DNA of 64,000 nt, taken from Candidatus Latescibacterota bacterium. GTDB lineage: Bacteria; Latescibacterota; UBA2968; UBA8231. The notes below the pieces were generated by a model, which saw nothing but the letters and a program-made list of their open reading frames with translations, did no database searches and had not been told where the DNA came from. The stretch is taken from positions 46,340 through 110,339 of the forward strand of contig JAJEFJ010000084.1 in the NCBI GenBank assembly GCA_022820485.1. The letters run 5' to 3'. A program made the position numbers and the translations under genes. Position 1 is the first letter of the stretch. Each line of letters starts with the position of its first letter. Positions 1 to 8,598 of this stretch are shown one piece after another.

Positions 1-1219
1 ACTGACCTTCGCCCGAAATTTTGTGCCCAGCCGAGGCCAAGCCTCCAGCCGCCGCGTTGTTGGTAAAATCCGTGCGGTAATACCCTAGCTTGAGCCGGTA
101 GCCCAAATCGCTGTGTACCAATCGGTAATACTCAGAATTGAGATGCAACTTCCACGAGACAGTATGGGCCGGTGCGTCGTTTTCGGGCACGGCCAGCGGC
201 TGACTGCGGTCGCGCCACTGGATGAAAACTCCGTGGTCGTCTAGCGCCCAGTTGCCCATCACGCGCCAATAGCTCGTCGGCGAAAAGCGATGCACGGCCT
301 TGGTGTAGAGATGGTAGCGGCGGGCATCGCCGTTTTGGTGATAGCCAGTGCCCCGGTTGTGGCCTCCGCTCAGCGCCAAGCCGGTCCGGCCCAAAACCCG
401 ATTGTGGCTTACGTCAAACCCGACAAAGTGCATCGGGGACTCGCGCCAACGCCACTGACTATGCGCTGGCTGGCTATACAGCCCGCTGAGCAGCCGAAAG
501 CGGGTGCCCGGATCGCGCGCCGGATCGCGGGTAAGCACGTTGATTACCCCGCCCAAAGCCCCCGTGCCGTACAGGGCCGAGCCAGCCCCTTTGACCACCT
601 CCACGCGCTCGACTTGCTGCAGGGGCACGGCATCCCACTTGATGTCGCCCACATCCGACGACAGCATGGGAAATCCATCCACCAGCATCAGCAGCCGACT
701 GCCCGTGCCGCGACTGTAACCGCTCGATCCGCGCACGACGGGCTGGTTCCCTACTTGGCTGATACCCGAGACATAGCGCAGGGGGCCGGTCAGCGAGAAG
801 GCATTGTGATCGGCGATGCGCTCGGCATCGGCTACGGAGATGCTAATGGGAGCTTGGGCAAAAGTCTGGGAGCGGCGGGCAGCGGAGACGATTAGCTCGG
901 GGACTTCAACCGCCGTAGGTTCGAGGACGACAACGCGCTCCTCCTCCCCGGGAGCAACGCCGCGCAGGGTGTGCGAGCGATAGCCAATATGCGAACAAAG
1001 CAGGTCGTATTGGCCGTCAGGCAAGCCCTCGACCCGGCAGTAGCCCTCTTCGTTGGCGTACCCCCCAAATTCCGTTCCCAGCACCGCCAACGTCGCGCCG
1101 GGCAGCGGGGTTTGGTCGCTAGCGTCGAAGACGCGGACGACGATATCAGCGGCCGAGCTCGGCCAGCAATTCAGCAGGCAAAGCGCGCTCGCATAGAGCA
1201 GTGCTAAGCTCGGTCTCAT
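1..1219 (-). CDS. TonB-dependent outer-membrane receptor, 3' part cut by window edge
   Basis: Reading the minus strand from the ATG at 1219 gives a signal peptide (MRPSLALLYASALCLLNCW then SSAA), next a carboxypeptidase-regulatory-like beta-sandwich (PLPGATLAVLGTEFGGYANEEG, ending in GYRSHTLRG), and then a TonB plug domain. Plug hallmarks are VVRGSSGYSRG, LMLVDGFPML and VERVEVVKGAGSALYGTGA. The beta-barrel begins after LGGVINVLTRDP and runs off the left edge, so only about 406 codons are present. Known role of the family: energised uptake of siderophores, vitamins or glycans across the outer membrane. The start overlaps the preceding lipoprotein gene by 74 bp, so the two are probably translationally linked. 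The substrate cannot be told from this part; the fused regulatory-like domain is common in SusC-like and related receptors. Confidence 0.9.
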   Translation of the reverse strand, partial: MRPSLALLYASALCLLNCWPSSAADIVVRVFDASDQTPLPGATLAVLGTEFGGYANEEGYCRVEGLPDGQYDLLCSHIGYRSHTLRGVAPGEEERVVVLEPTAVEVPELIVSAARRSQTFAQAPISISVADAERIADHNAFSLTGPLRYVSGISQVGNQPVVRGSSGYSRGTGSRLLMLVDGFPMLSSDVGDIKWDAVPLQQVERVEVVKGAGSALYGTGALGGVINVLTRDPARDPGTRFRLLSGLYSQPAHSQWRWRESPMHFVGFDVSHNRVLGRTGLALSGGHNRGTGYHQNGDARRYHLYTKAVHRFSPTSYWRVMGNWALDDHGVFIQWRDRSQPLAVPENDAPAHTVSWKLHLNSEYYRLVHSDLGYRLKLGYYRTDFTNNAAAGGLASAGHKISGEGQ

Positions 1220-1658
1220 GGTCCAATACAGCGAAGTTGACTTCGATATCGATGTCAGAGACAACCTCCCCGGAGCCGACTTCTACCGGCGAGGGGAGGT
1301 CGGCGTCAGGCAGGTAATAACAGCCCAAAAGCGAGGTAAGATCCCAAAACTGATCCTCTTGCCGCCAAGCCACGACAATCCACTGATATACGCCTTCTCC
1401 ATCTAAGGGGACGAAATAGTCATAGGACTCGACCCCGAGCGCGACCTCGGTGTCCCAGCCGTTGATGCGAAAAAAATCGGCCAGCGAAGCAGGTGGCTCG
1501 CGATAGACGGCCACGGCCACCTGCCCCACGTTGGCGGGCCACTCGCCGACAAAGTGCAGCCGACCGGCGATTCCAGTCTGCCCGGTGGCCTCGGCATCGA
1601 GACCGCGGTCGCAGCCCCAGCACCAGGCTAGGGCCGCGACCAAACACCAAAACGGCAC
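1146..1658 (-). CDS. Putative exported lipoprotein, 170 aa
   Basis: The N-terminus MPFWCLVAALAWCWGCDRG is hydrophobic and ends in a cysteine at about residue 16, which looks like a lipoprotein signal, though the lipobox (CWGC) is atypical. The mature part has no motif I recognise; it is acidic and likely beta-rich (VAVAVYREPPASLADF, DYFVPLDGEGVYQWIVVAW). It lies 6 bp after another lipoprotein gene and overlaps the TonB receptor start by 74 bp. The three genes therefore look like one minus-strand operon, and a role with the receptor at the cell surface is inferred only from position. Confidence 0.65.
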   Translation of the reverse strand: MPFWCLVAALAWCWGCDRGLDAEATGQTGIAGRLHFVGEWPANVGQVAVAVYREPPASLADFFRINGWDTEVALGVESYDYFVPLDGEGVYQWIVVAWRQEDQFWDLTSLLGCYYLPDADLPSPVEVGSGEVVSDIDIEVNFAVLDHETELSTALCERALPAELLAELGR

Positions 1659-1664
1659 GGCCTA

Positions 1665-2186
1665 CTAGCCAGCCGCCGCGGCCGCCGCGAGTGCGGCATC
1701 GACAGCAGCCGAGAGTTCCGCAGCGTCAAATTCGGCACCGTCAATAGTTACCGTCCCAGTAGCAGAAAGGCCATCGGTGCCGACCGAGAGCTCCATATCG
1801 AGGACCAATTCGGCTTCCTGTGATCCAGAAAGGGTAACCTCCCCGGTCAGCGGAATGGGCGTTTGGTCTATGCCGACATTTATGGCACCATTGATTATCA
1901 ACGCGCCATCAGGCGAGAAATCCTGCAACGTCCAGTCGTTGCCTGATATCTCCACCGAGCCGCCGCCTTCTCCCGGCACCGACGTCGTACCGGGAATGAT
2001 CGCGGCAAAAAAGACATTCTGAAAACTGGCGACCAGCGTGCCGTATAAGCCGACGACTTCAGGCGTTATCTCAGCCATCGGTTCCGGCTCGGGCTCCACC
2101 GGTGCGGAGTCGTCGTCGCCACAGGCGACCAGCACTAAAGCACCGCACAGGACTAAGGCCGTGGTTTTATCCAGCCATTTGCGCAT
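1665..2186 (-). CDS. Putative lipoprotein, 173 aa
   Basis: A clear lipoprotein signal is visible: MRKWLDKTTALVLCGALVLVACGDDD, with lipobox LVAC and a +2 Gly, followed by an acidic Pro/Glu linker (PVEPEPEPMAE). The mature domain repeats short beta-type segments such as VEISGNDWTLQDFSPDGALIING and VTLSGSQEAELVLDMELSVG, and ends in an alanine-rich tail. The start is supported by an AGGAGG-type ribosome site just upstream (around 2193-2200). It is the first gene of the run leading into the TonB receptor. The family is not recognised; it may be a surface partner of the receptor. Confidence 0.75.
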   Translation of the reverse strand: MRKWLDKTTALVLCGALVLVACGDDDSAPVEPEPEPMAEITPEVVGLYGTLVASFQNVFFAAIIPGTTSVPGEGGGSVEISGNDWTLQDFSPDGALIINGAINVGIDQTPIPLTGEVTLSGSQEAELVLDMELSVGTDGLSATGTVTIDGAEFDAAELSAAVDAALAAAAAAG

Positions 2187-2260
2187 GATACTATCCTCCT
2201 ATTAAGGAATTAAGTGCGCCAAGCTGTGCCGACGCACAGGATGGTAAATAGTTGCCTCGC

Positions 2261-3367
2261 TCAAGAAGCGGTTTCGCTTCCCCGAACGTAGCGCACTAGG
2301 GCTTTTTCGTCCAGCACGCAGCCCAAGCCCGGCTGCATGGGCGTGGGCACGTACCCATCGACAAAAGGAATCGGCTCGACAATCAGGTCATCCTCGCGAG
2401 TCCAACTCCCAACAAAATCCGAAGCCATCGTGCAGTTGGGCGCAGCCGCGGCCGCGTGGACGTACGCGGTATCGACAATGCCCAAGTCGTTACCAGACCC
2501 GTGCCAGCAGCGCAGGCCGGCGGCCGCTGCGACAGCCGCATTCTTCTGAAAGCCCACGAGGCTGCCGCCCAAGTTCAGGCAATCAACGACCTCGGCCTTG
2601 ATGGCGCGGATAATCTGCGGCCCGCTCCCCACGTGCATGGCCACCGGCAGGTTGATAGCCTCGTGGATCTGGATGTAGCCTTCCAAGTCGGACTTAGGAA
2701 TGGGATCCTCAAAAACCTCGACATTGCCCACGGCCTCTAACTGCTGCGCCAGTTCAATGGTCTGCTCGGCCGTGTGGAAGCGCTCGTTGGGATCGACCGT
2801 TACCTTGAAATCCACGCCGCCCACCTCGCGCATGGCCTGGAGCCTTTCGACCATCGGCTCCTCGATCTTGCACTTGATCTTGACGCCTTTGAACCCGTGC
2901 GCAAGCGCCCGCTCGACAGCCCGCTTGCCGTCTTCCGGCGTCTGGTGACCCATCCAGTAGTCGGCCCGCACTCGGTCGCGCACCGCGCCGCCCAGCAGCG
3001 CGTGTACCGGCACCTGACGAGCCTTGCCCACCAAGTCAAAGACCGCCATTTCAAAGGCGTCGTACGCCGGCCCGCCTCCCACTGTCGGCAACTTCTCGGT
3101 GCCGTCGTGGCGAGCGGCGAAAATATCCTGCAAGGTCAATTGCTCGGGATCTTTGCCCAAAAGCTGGGCCGTTCCTTCCCGGACCTGTTCTATCGCCTCG
3201 CCTCGCCCGGTCTCGCCCAAGCCCACCAACTCGGTATCCGTATTCAGACGCACAATGTGCTTAGGCACTTGGTCCCACCCAGTCTCAGCGACCCATTCCG
3301 GGCTGTGTACCCGCCCGGGGATCGTCGGCACCACTACGGTCCAAATATCGACAGACGTTATTTTCAT
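2261..3367 (-). CDS. Enolase-superfamily (MR-MLE) enzyme with unusual metal site
   Basis: 368 aa from MKITSVDIWTVVV, the usual MR-MLE opening; upstream in-frame codons do not look like family sequence. The capping domain is followed by the barrel with the K-x-K pair (GVKIKCK) on strand 2, the first metal Asp (TVDPNE) and the second metal Glu (VFEDPIP). Where a third acidic ligand is expected the sequence reads LPVAMHVGSGPQ, with His instead of Glu or Asp. A later CWHGSGNDLGI supplies another His/Asp. Family knowledge: these enzymes abstract a proton alpha to a carboxylate (dehydration, racemisation or cycloisomerisation). The ATG overlaps the stop of the M42 peptidase gene as ATGA, so the two are coupled. 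The substrate is unknown. Confidence 0.85.
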   Translation of the reverse strand: MKITSVDIWTVVVPTIPGRVHSPEWVAETGWDQVPKHIVRLNTDTELVGLGETGRGEAIEQVREGTAQLLGKDPEQLTLQDIFAARHDGTEKLPTVGGGPAYDAFEMAVFDLVGKARQVPVHALLGGAVRDRVRADYWMGHQTPEDGKRAVERALAHGFKGVKIKCKIEEPMVERLQAMREVGGVDFKVTVDPNERFHTAEQTIELAQQLEAVGNVEVFEDPIPKSDLEGYIQIHEAINLPVAMHVGSGPQIIRAIKAEVVDCLNLGGSLVGFQKNAAVAAAAGLRCWHGSGNDLGIVDTAYVHAAAAAPNCTMASDFVGSWTREDDLIVEPIPFVDGYVPTPMQPGLGCVLDEKALVRYVRGSETAS

Positions 3368-4428
3368 GGTATAAAACTCGTCTTTCCATCGACGGTCAGC
3401 GCAAACTCCGCCAATAGCTGTGCGGTGTGGTCCAAGTCGGCCAAGGATGCGATCTCGACTGGCGTGTGCATGTAGCGCTGCGGCACGCTGACCAAGCCAG
3501 TGGCCACCCCGGCCCGACTGAGCTGGATGGCGTTGGCATCTGTACCCGTGCCCCCTGGCTCGGCTTGGATCTGATAGGGAATTTTCTTCTTTTTGGCCAC
3601 TTGTACCAACCGCTCGTACACGACCGGGTTGGCGTTGGCCCCGCGCAAAATGACCGGCCCTCCACCTAGCTTGCACTCGCCGACCTGGCGCTTATCAATA
3701 TCTGGATGGTCCGTTGCCCAAGTAACATCCACGGCAATACCCACCAGCGGATCGACGCCGTACGCACTGGTCTTAGCTCCCCGCAGCCCCACTTCCTCCT
3801 GCACGGTGGCCACCGCATACACCGCGGCGCGGCACTTGCGCTTGGCGCGGCTGACCCGCCTGAGCGCCTCGGCGACCACCCAAGCACCGGCCTTATTGTC
3901 AATCCCCCGCGACACCACCAACCCGTTGCGCAGCTCCTCAAAATTGGCGTCGTAGGTCCCTGGGTCGCCAATGGCCACTAGTTGCTTCGCCTCGTCCGCG
4001 TCGGCTGCGCCGATGTCGATCCACAAGTCGTGTTTGTCCGGTACTTTGGTGCGATCCGCTGCTTTCATCAGGTGGATGGGCTTTTTGCCCAGCACACCCA
4101 AGACCGGCCCTTGCGCCGTGTGGATGCGCACCTTGCGGCCCGGCACGATCTGCAAGTCAAAGCCGCCGATGGTGTCAAAGTACAGATACCCTTTGTCGTC
4201 TATGTAAACGATCTGGAAACCCAACTCGTCGGCGTGCCCGGCGAACATGATCTTGGGGCCGCCAGCTTCGTTGTGGACGCCAATGGTATTGCCATGCACA
4301 TCGACCTCGACGCGGTCGGCGTACTTTTCTACCGCGTCTTTCCACACCGCTCGCACCGGCCCTTCGTAACCCGAAGGGCTAGGAGCACTGAGTAGATCGA
4401 CGAGAAACCGCTTAGATGCTGGACGCAT
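3364..4428 (-). CDS. M42-family aminopeptidase (glutamyl aminopeptidase/FrvX type)
   Basis: 354 aa, the usual length for M42 dinuclear metallopeptidases. Metal and catalytic motifs are in order: AGHADELGF (His ligand), RGIDNKAGAW (bridging Asp), TVQEEVGLRGA (catalytic Glu and metal Glu), VDVTWATDHPD (Asp ligand) and YMHTPVE (last His). The start at 4428 is preceded by AGGAG. These enzymes form cytoplasmic dodecameric shells that trim peptides from the N-terminus; some relatives were annotated as cellulase M. The gene sits after the SSS symporter and overlaps the downstream MR-MLE gene by 4 bp. This suggests an uptake-and-degradation unit, although the shared substrate is not evident. Confidence 0.9.
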   Translation of the reverse strand: MRPASKRFLVDLLSAPSPSGYEGPVRAVWKDAVEKYADRVEVDVHGNTIGVHNEAGGPKIMFAGHADELGFQIVYIDDKGYLYFDTIGGFDLQIVPGRKVRIHTAQGPVLGVLGKKPIHLMKAADRTKVPDKHDLWIDIGAADADEAKQLVAIGDPGTYDANFEELRNGLVVSRGIDNKAGAWVVAEALRRVSRAKRKCRAAVYAVATVQEEVGLRGAKTSAYGVDPLVGIAVDVTWATDHPDIDKRQVGECKLGGGPVILRGANANPVVYERLVQVAKKKKIPYQIQAEPGGTGTDANAIQLSRAGVATGLVSVPQRYMHTPVEIASLADLDHTAQLLAEFALTVDGKTSFIP

Positions 4429-4438
4429 GAGTCTCCTT

Positions 4439-5896
4439 CTAGTTGGATATCGCCGGTTTGCAGCAGGCACCGATGGCGCAGACCACCGTGTTGACGACGA
4501 GGCCAACCACCCCGGCGTGAAAGCCCCAAATCATCGGCTTGCCCCCGAAGGTAAACCCCAGCGCCACCGCCAGCCCGCACACCATGCCGAGCAGCGCCGT
4601 CCGCGCCGACAGCCGCTTCCAGTACAGTCCGAGAAAAAAGCACGGCACAACTTGGATCAAGACCTCGAACTTCAGTTCCAACAGCCGCACCAAGGTCGCA
4701 TCGGTGCCAATCGCCACCGCGACCAGCACGGCGACGATAACCCACGAGCAAATCTTGCCCACCTTCGTCAGCTCGGCCTCTTTGGCCTGTGGCCGGAAAT
4801 ACGGCAGGTAAATGTCCTTGGTAAACATCGACGAGATCGACAACAGCGCCGAGTCCGCAGTGGACATCAGCGCCGCCAACACCGCGGCAAAGATCGCCAC
4901 CACCAGCCAGTAGCCCAGCGCGGATTCGCCCATCACCAGCGCACAGAGCCGGGCCAGCACTTGGTCGCTTTCAGCTTTGCTCAGATCGGGCAACACCACC
5001 GCAGCCGTCAAGCCACATATCAAGGCCACTAGAGTCGTAGTCAGCGGCATAAAGGCCATTAAGGTCAGTGAACGCTTGAGCACCGCAACCGAGCGGCTGG
5101 CGTACAGCCGTTGGATTGCCTGCGGGTAAATGGCCGCCCCGCAGCCCAACAACAGCGCATAGCTGATCCACTTGTTGGCCCCCTCCAGACTCGGCGCTTG
5201 CACCTTGGGCGGATCCATTTCGCTCAGTTGGGCCACCACCTGCCCCAAGCCACCACCTAGATTTTGCGGGATGATAAAGACCAAAATGCCGAAGCCCAAC
5301 AGCAGCACACCCCCCTGCATAACATCCGTCCACGCCACCGAGCGCATCCCCCCCAAGGTCTCATAGATAACCATAATTATCGCCAAGCCGATAATGCCGT
5401 AGCTGCCGGGAATCGCGCCGTCGGTGATCCCCTCGACGGCCGCGCCCATAGCCTTGAGTTGGGCTAGCGCGTAGTTGCCCAGTGCGTAGATCATCAAGAT
5501 CGTGCTCAGCAGCGTCAGCACTGCCGAGCGGAAGCGATGCGTAATGTAGTCGCCAGGGGTGATAAATCCCTCTTTGCGCGCCAGCGCGACCAAGCGCGGG
5601 GCAAAGAGCATGTAGCCGACGATGATCGAGAACATAAAGAGCACCGACGCCGTCCACTCAAAGCCAATGCGGTAGGTCTTGCCCGTGTAGCCAAAGAGCG
5701 TATTGCCGCTGTATTGGGTCGCATAGAGCGTCAAAAAAAGCACCAGCAGGCCCATTGAGCGCCCTGCCAGATAGAAGTCGGCCATGCTATTGGAGCGGCG
5801 GCGCGTGCGCGCAATCCACCCCACGCCGATCATCGAGACTAGGTACAATCCTACCGCGATGAGCGCACCCGGACCAAACACCATGCCGCCCATCAC
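4439..5896 (-). CDS. Sodium:solute symporter (SSS family)
   Basis: 485 aa with about 13 hydrophobic segments and the SSS signature early on: DFYLAGRSMGLLVLFLTLYATQYSGNTLFGYTG. The loop EGFITPGDYITHRF, then ETLGGMRSVAWTDVMQG (typical of the PanF/PutP group), and a later ALMSTADSALLSISSMFTKDIY with the Ser/Asp sodium-site residues are all present. It should carry an organic solute together with sodium across the inner membrane. Its ATG overlaps the stop of the upstream small membrane protein by 4 bp, a pairing well known for DUF3311/SSS transporters. The solute cannot be read from sequence; nearby peptidase and MR-MLE genes hint at a carboxylate or peptide-derived compound. Confidence 0.9.
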   Translation of the reverse strand: MMGGMVFGPGALIAVGLYLVSMIGVGWIARTRRRSNSMADFYLAGRSMGLLVLFLTLYATQYSGNTLFGYTGKTYRIGFEWTASVLFMFSIIVGYMLFAPRLVALARKEGFITPGDYITHRFRSAVLTLLSTILMIYALGNYALAQLKAMGAAVEGITDGAIPGSYGIIGLAIIMVIYETLGGMRSVAWTDVMQGGVLLLGFGILVFIIPQNLGGGLGQVVAQLSEMDPPKVQAPSLEGANKWISYALLLGCGAAIYPQAIQRLYASRSVAVLKRSLTLMAFMPLTTTLVALICGLTAAVVLPDLSKAESDQVLARLCALVMGESALGYWLVVAIFAAVLAALMSTADSALLSISSMFTKDIYLPYFRPQAKEAELTKVGKICSWVIVAVLVAVAIGTDATLVRLLELKFEVLIQVVPCFFLGLYWKRLSARTALLGMVCGLAVALGFTFGGKPMIWGFHAGVVGLVVNTVVCAIGACCKPAISN

Positions 5897-6132
5897 GCTT
5901 CCTCCTCGGCATTAATCCAGTAGCGACGGATCACAAAGGCCGTCCAAGCGGCCAACAGCAGCACTGCCCCCAGCGACACCGCCACCCACAGTGGGAAACC
6001 CAACACCAGCGGCCCCCGATACCCTTCGGGCCAGTACCAGGGAACGGCCAGCGCGTAGAGCAGCAAATAGACGATCCAGATGTAGCGGACCTTACGCGGC
6101 TCAGAGACGAGTTGTTCTTGCAAATCATTCAT
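5893..6132 (-). CDS. Small two-helix membrane partner of the symporter (DUF3311-like)
   Basis: 79 aa from the ATG at 6132 (an in-frame TTG at 6141 is the only longer option). Two hydrophobic helices are seen: YIWIVYLLLYALAVPWYWPEG and LWVAVSLGAVLLLAAWTAFVI. The PWYWP turn between them is typical of the small subunit that precedes SSS symporters. The stop overlaps the symporter start by 4 bp. The family is thought to assist or stabilise the symporter, but its function is not established. Confidence 0.75.
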   Translation of the reverse strand: MNDLQEQLVSEPRKVRYIWIVYLLLYALAVPWYWPEGYRGPLVLGFPLWVAVSLGAVLLLAAWTAFVIRRYWINAEEEA

Positions 6133-6217
6133 AGGTAGCAAATCAAAGCGCAGACACCGGAGTTGACAAGGCCACTTCCGCTATTGGAGCGAGGCGACCG
6201 TTGTACCGGAAGTGGTC

Positions 6218-7393
6218 CTAAATCCTGTCGAAAGGCACTGTGCTCACCCCCTGCGGCCGGGGTCCGGTGGGGCGAATGGGCATGTTTTCGGGGGCCTGGT
6301 ACTGCACGTCCAAATGCGGCGTCTCCAGCCGTATATGACCCTGGTGACGCGAATCCATCAGCGCGTCCAGACCGCCGCTTACCAGCAGGGTGCGCTCCAC
6401 CGGGTACTGCGGCTGGCCCGTGAGAAACATCTCCTGGATATTGAGGCCCAAGTAGCTGAAGTGGGGATAGGGCGGCCCGTGCAAGCGCAGGCCCGTGGCC
6501 TGTACCTGGCCGTTGACGCGGGCCGCGTACGACCATTCCTCGACGTACCCATTCAAGTGCAGCAGGGAGGCTTTGAAACCATCCTTGTATTCTAGCAGAA
6601 AGGCCGCTGGATTTTCGCAGGCCTTCTCCATAGGTTCGGCCGAGGTTTTGCCCACGGCCGCAGCCGCAGCCGCCAACTGGCGCGACCACAGGCCGTCGGC
6701 ACCGGCCTGCCACACAGCCTCGCCCTCCAAACACTGCACGGCTGCCAGACCTGTCTCACCACCCTGCCGCCGCTCGACCATGGCCTGCAGGCCCTCAAAG
6801 CCGTGATAGCCGTAGGACTCAATGCCGCCAAAGCTGAGCATGAGGGCGTCTTCGATGGGGGCATCCCGCTCGTGTTCGAGATAGGGGTCGCGCCAGCCCA
6901 AGGGCACTGAAGAGCCGGCCATAAAGGGGACGTTCAGTTCCACGGCCCGGTCGTACATCCACTTGGCGTCGCACCAGTTGTAGGACAGGTGCTTGTCGCT
7001 AAACACCGGCACCGAGCGGCCGGAGGTGGCCATAACGCCGCAGGTCTGTTCAAAGAAAAAGCGCCGGGGATACAGATGCTGGCCCTTCTCGTTGAAGGCG
7101 TACGTGCCGTGTTCGCCAATGGAAATTACGCCATCGACGGCCAATTTGTTCCCACCCAGACACAGCGCCGCGGGGATACTCTGGTACACGGGTATATCGT
7201 ATTCTTTGGATACTTGGAGGCCGATATCATTGTCGGGTATCTGGTCTAGGTACATGGAGGCGATATCCACCTGCGGCTCCTGCATGCCCTCGTCCGTGGG
7301 AAAACCCTTGATGAACTTGCCGACAATGACATCGGCGTGCGCCGGGACGCGGTATTCGGTGATAATAGCGGCGATCTTTTTGCGCTGGGCCAT
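6218..7393 (-). CDS. Conserved protein of unknown function, Rossmann-like N-terminus
   Basis: 391 aa beginning MAQRKKIAAIITEYRVPAHADVIVGKF. The N-terminal half alternates beta and alpha elements, with PQVDIASMYLDQIPDNDIGLQVSKEYDIPVYQSI and a central AVDGVISIGEHGTYAFNEKGQ, which resembles the cofactor-binding half of Gfo/Idh-type proteins. It lacks a clean G-x-G-x-x-G loop. Further conserved-looking blocks are VFSDKHLSYNW, FMAGSSVPLGWR and GGIESYGYHGFEGLQ. I believe relatives occur in planctomycete- and acidobacterium-like genomes, but I cannot name a function. The start is supported by GAGAGAGGAAACC before the ATG. It is divergent from the Gfo/Idh/MocA gene at 7513. Confidence 0.7.
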   Translation of the reverse strand: MAQRKKIAAIITEYRVPAHADVIVGKFIKGFPTDEGMQEPQVDIASMYLDQIPDNDIGLQVSKEYDIPVYQSIPAALCLGGNKLAVDGVISIGEHGTYAFNEKGQHLYPRRFFFEQTCGVMATSGRSVPVFSDKHLSYNWCDAKWMYDRAVELNVPFMAGSSVPLGWRDPYLEHERDAPIEDALMLSFGGIESYGYHGFEGLQAMVERRQGGETGLAAVQCLEGEAVWQAGADGLWSRQLAAAAAAVGKTSAEPMEKACENPAAFLLEYKDGFKASLLHLNGYVEEWSYAARVNGQVQATGLRLHGPPYPHFSYLGLNIQEMFLTGQPQYPVERTLLVSGGLDALMDSRHQGHIRLETPHLDVQYQAPENMPIRPTGPRPQGVSTVPFDRI

Positions 7394-7424
7394 GGTTTCC
7401 TCTCTCTTGTTGGGCTTGGCTGTT

Positions 7425-7445
7425 GCTATCAGTGTCGAAGATAGC
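7425..7445. promoter_or_regulatory. Inverted repeat in divergent intergenic region
   Basis: GCTATC and GATAGC form a perfect 6-bp inverted repeat with a 9-nt spacer, in the 119-bp gap between two divergent genes. The surrounding sequence becomes AT-rich (TATATACATTATACT at about 7450-7464) and could hold promoters. An operator for a local regulator is possible but nothing in the window identifies the protein. Confidence 0.3.
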
Positions 7446-7512
7446 GGATATATACATTATACTACTCCCTACGATTAAAACCACCTAAAATTAGCTCACC
7501 GGAGGTTCCTCA

Positions 7513-8511
7513 ATGACCAGTTCACGCCCCATCAAATGGGGCATCCTCAGCACCGCCAGAATCGGCGTCACCGCTTTCATCCCCTCGGCTCGCGCCACGC
7601 CCAATGCCCAAGTCCATGCCATAGCCAGCCGCAGCCAAGCCACCGCCGATGCCTTTGCCCGTGACCACGACATTCCCGTGGCGCTGGGCAGTTACCAAGC
7701 CCTGCTCGACCACCCGGACATCGACGCGATCTACATCTCGCTGCCCAACTCGCTACACGCCGAATGGACTATCAAGGCCGCCGAGGCGGGCAAACACGTC
7801 TTTTGCGAAAAACCCCTAGCCGTCACCGCAGCCGAAGGTCGGCAAATGGTCGAGGCGTGCCGCAAGGCCGACGTGTTGCTCTTTGAAGCCTTTGTCTTCA
7901 TGCACCATCCCCAAAGCCGCCGTCTCAAGGAAATCATCGCATCGGGCGAAATTGGCACCCTGCGCCACATTAACGCCGGCATGACCTTCGTCGTCAACGA
8001 CCCCAGCAACATCCGCCTGATTAAAGCGCTGGGCGGCGGCAGCATTTACGACGGCGGCGTGTACCCCATCACCTTTTCGCGCTTTATCGCCGGCACCGAC
8101 CCGGTTAGCGTCCAAGCGCACATGCGCTTTGACGCGCAAGCCGGAGTAGATGTGGCCACCTCGCTCATCCTCGAATACCCCGACGGCCTCACCGCAACCT
8201 TGTACTGTAGTTTCGAGGGCCGCGGCGGTTCTCATGCCCTCATCACTGGCGACCAGGGCCGACTGGTTGTGCCCTCTCCATACCATCCCGGTGAGGAGAG
8301 TAGTTTTGACGTGGCCATCGGCTCCGATGAGAGCCGCAGCGAGACCTTCCAGACCGGCACGCCGCCTTTCCAGCCGGCCATCGACTTTTTCCAGCAATGT
8401 ATGCGCGGAGCAGAGACCCCCGCCTATATGGCCGACCATGCCGAGGGCACGCTCAGAGTGGTCGAGGCGGCTTTTGAATCGGTGCGCAGCGGACGGCGGG
8501 TGGAACTGTAG
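7513..8511 (+). CDS. Gfo/Idh/MocA-family oxidoreductase
   Basis: 332 aa. The N-terminal NAD(P)-binding part shows WGILSTARIGVTAFIPSARA, followed by the family hallmark AGKHVFCEKPLAVTAAEG, whose Lys of EKP is the usual catalytic or cofactor residue. A C-terminal alpha/beta substrate domain follows: GALGGGSIYDGGVYPITFSRFIAG, with the Asp/Gly/YP motif of the glucose-fructose oxidoreductase branch. A GGAGG ribosome site lies about 9 nt upstream of the ATG. These enzymes oxidise or reduce sugars, inositols or pseudo-sugars using NAD(P); the exact substrate is unknown. Confidence 0.9.
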   Translation: MTSSRPIKWGILSTARIGVTAFIPSARATPNAQVHAIASRSQATADAFARDHDIPVALGSYQALLDHPDIDAIYISLPNSLHAEWTIKAAEAGKHVFCEKPLAVTAAEGRQMVEACRKADVLLFEAFVFMHHPQSRRLKEIIASGEIGTLRHINAGMTFVVNDPSNIRLIKALGGGSIYDGGVYPITFSRFIAGTDPVSVQAHMRFDAQAGVDVATSLILEYPDGLTATLYCSFEGRGGSHALITGDQGRLVVPSPYHPGEESSFDVAIGSDESRSETFQTGTPPFQPAIDFFQQCMRGAETPAYMADHAEGTLRVVEAAFESVRSGRRVEL

Positions 8512-8598
8512 GAAGGACTTGAGGGCGACAAGCGTCCCCGAGCCATATCTGTGGCGTCAGGCATAGCTCGTCGAACGTCTTCATGGTCTTGTTATGGA

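Noticed and set aside
290..895. Plus-strand open frame over the left edge
   Set aside because: It is antisense to the TonB receptor, whose minus-strand reading has clear signal, plug and barrel motifs; the plus frame has none.
6171..6216. CCACTTCCG/CGGAAGTGG inverted repeat as terminator
   Set aside because: The loop is about 25 nt and no T-run follows on the minus strand; too weak to call.
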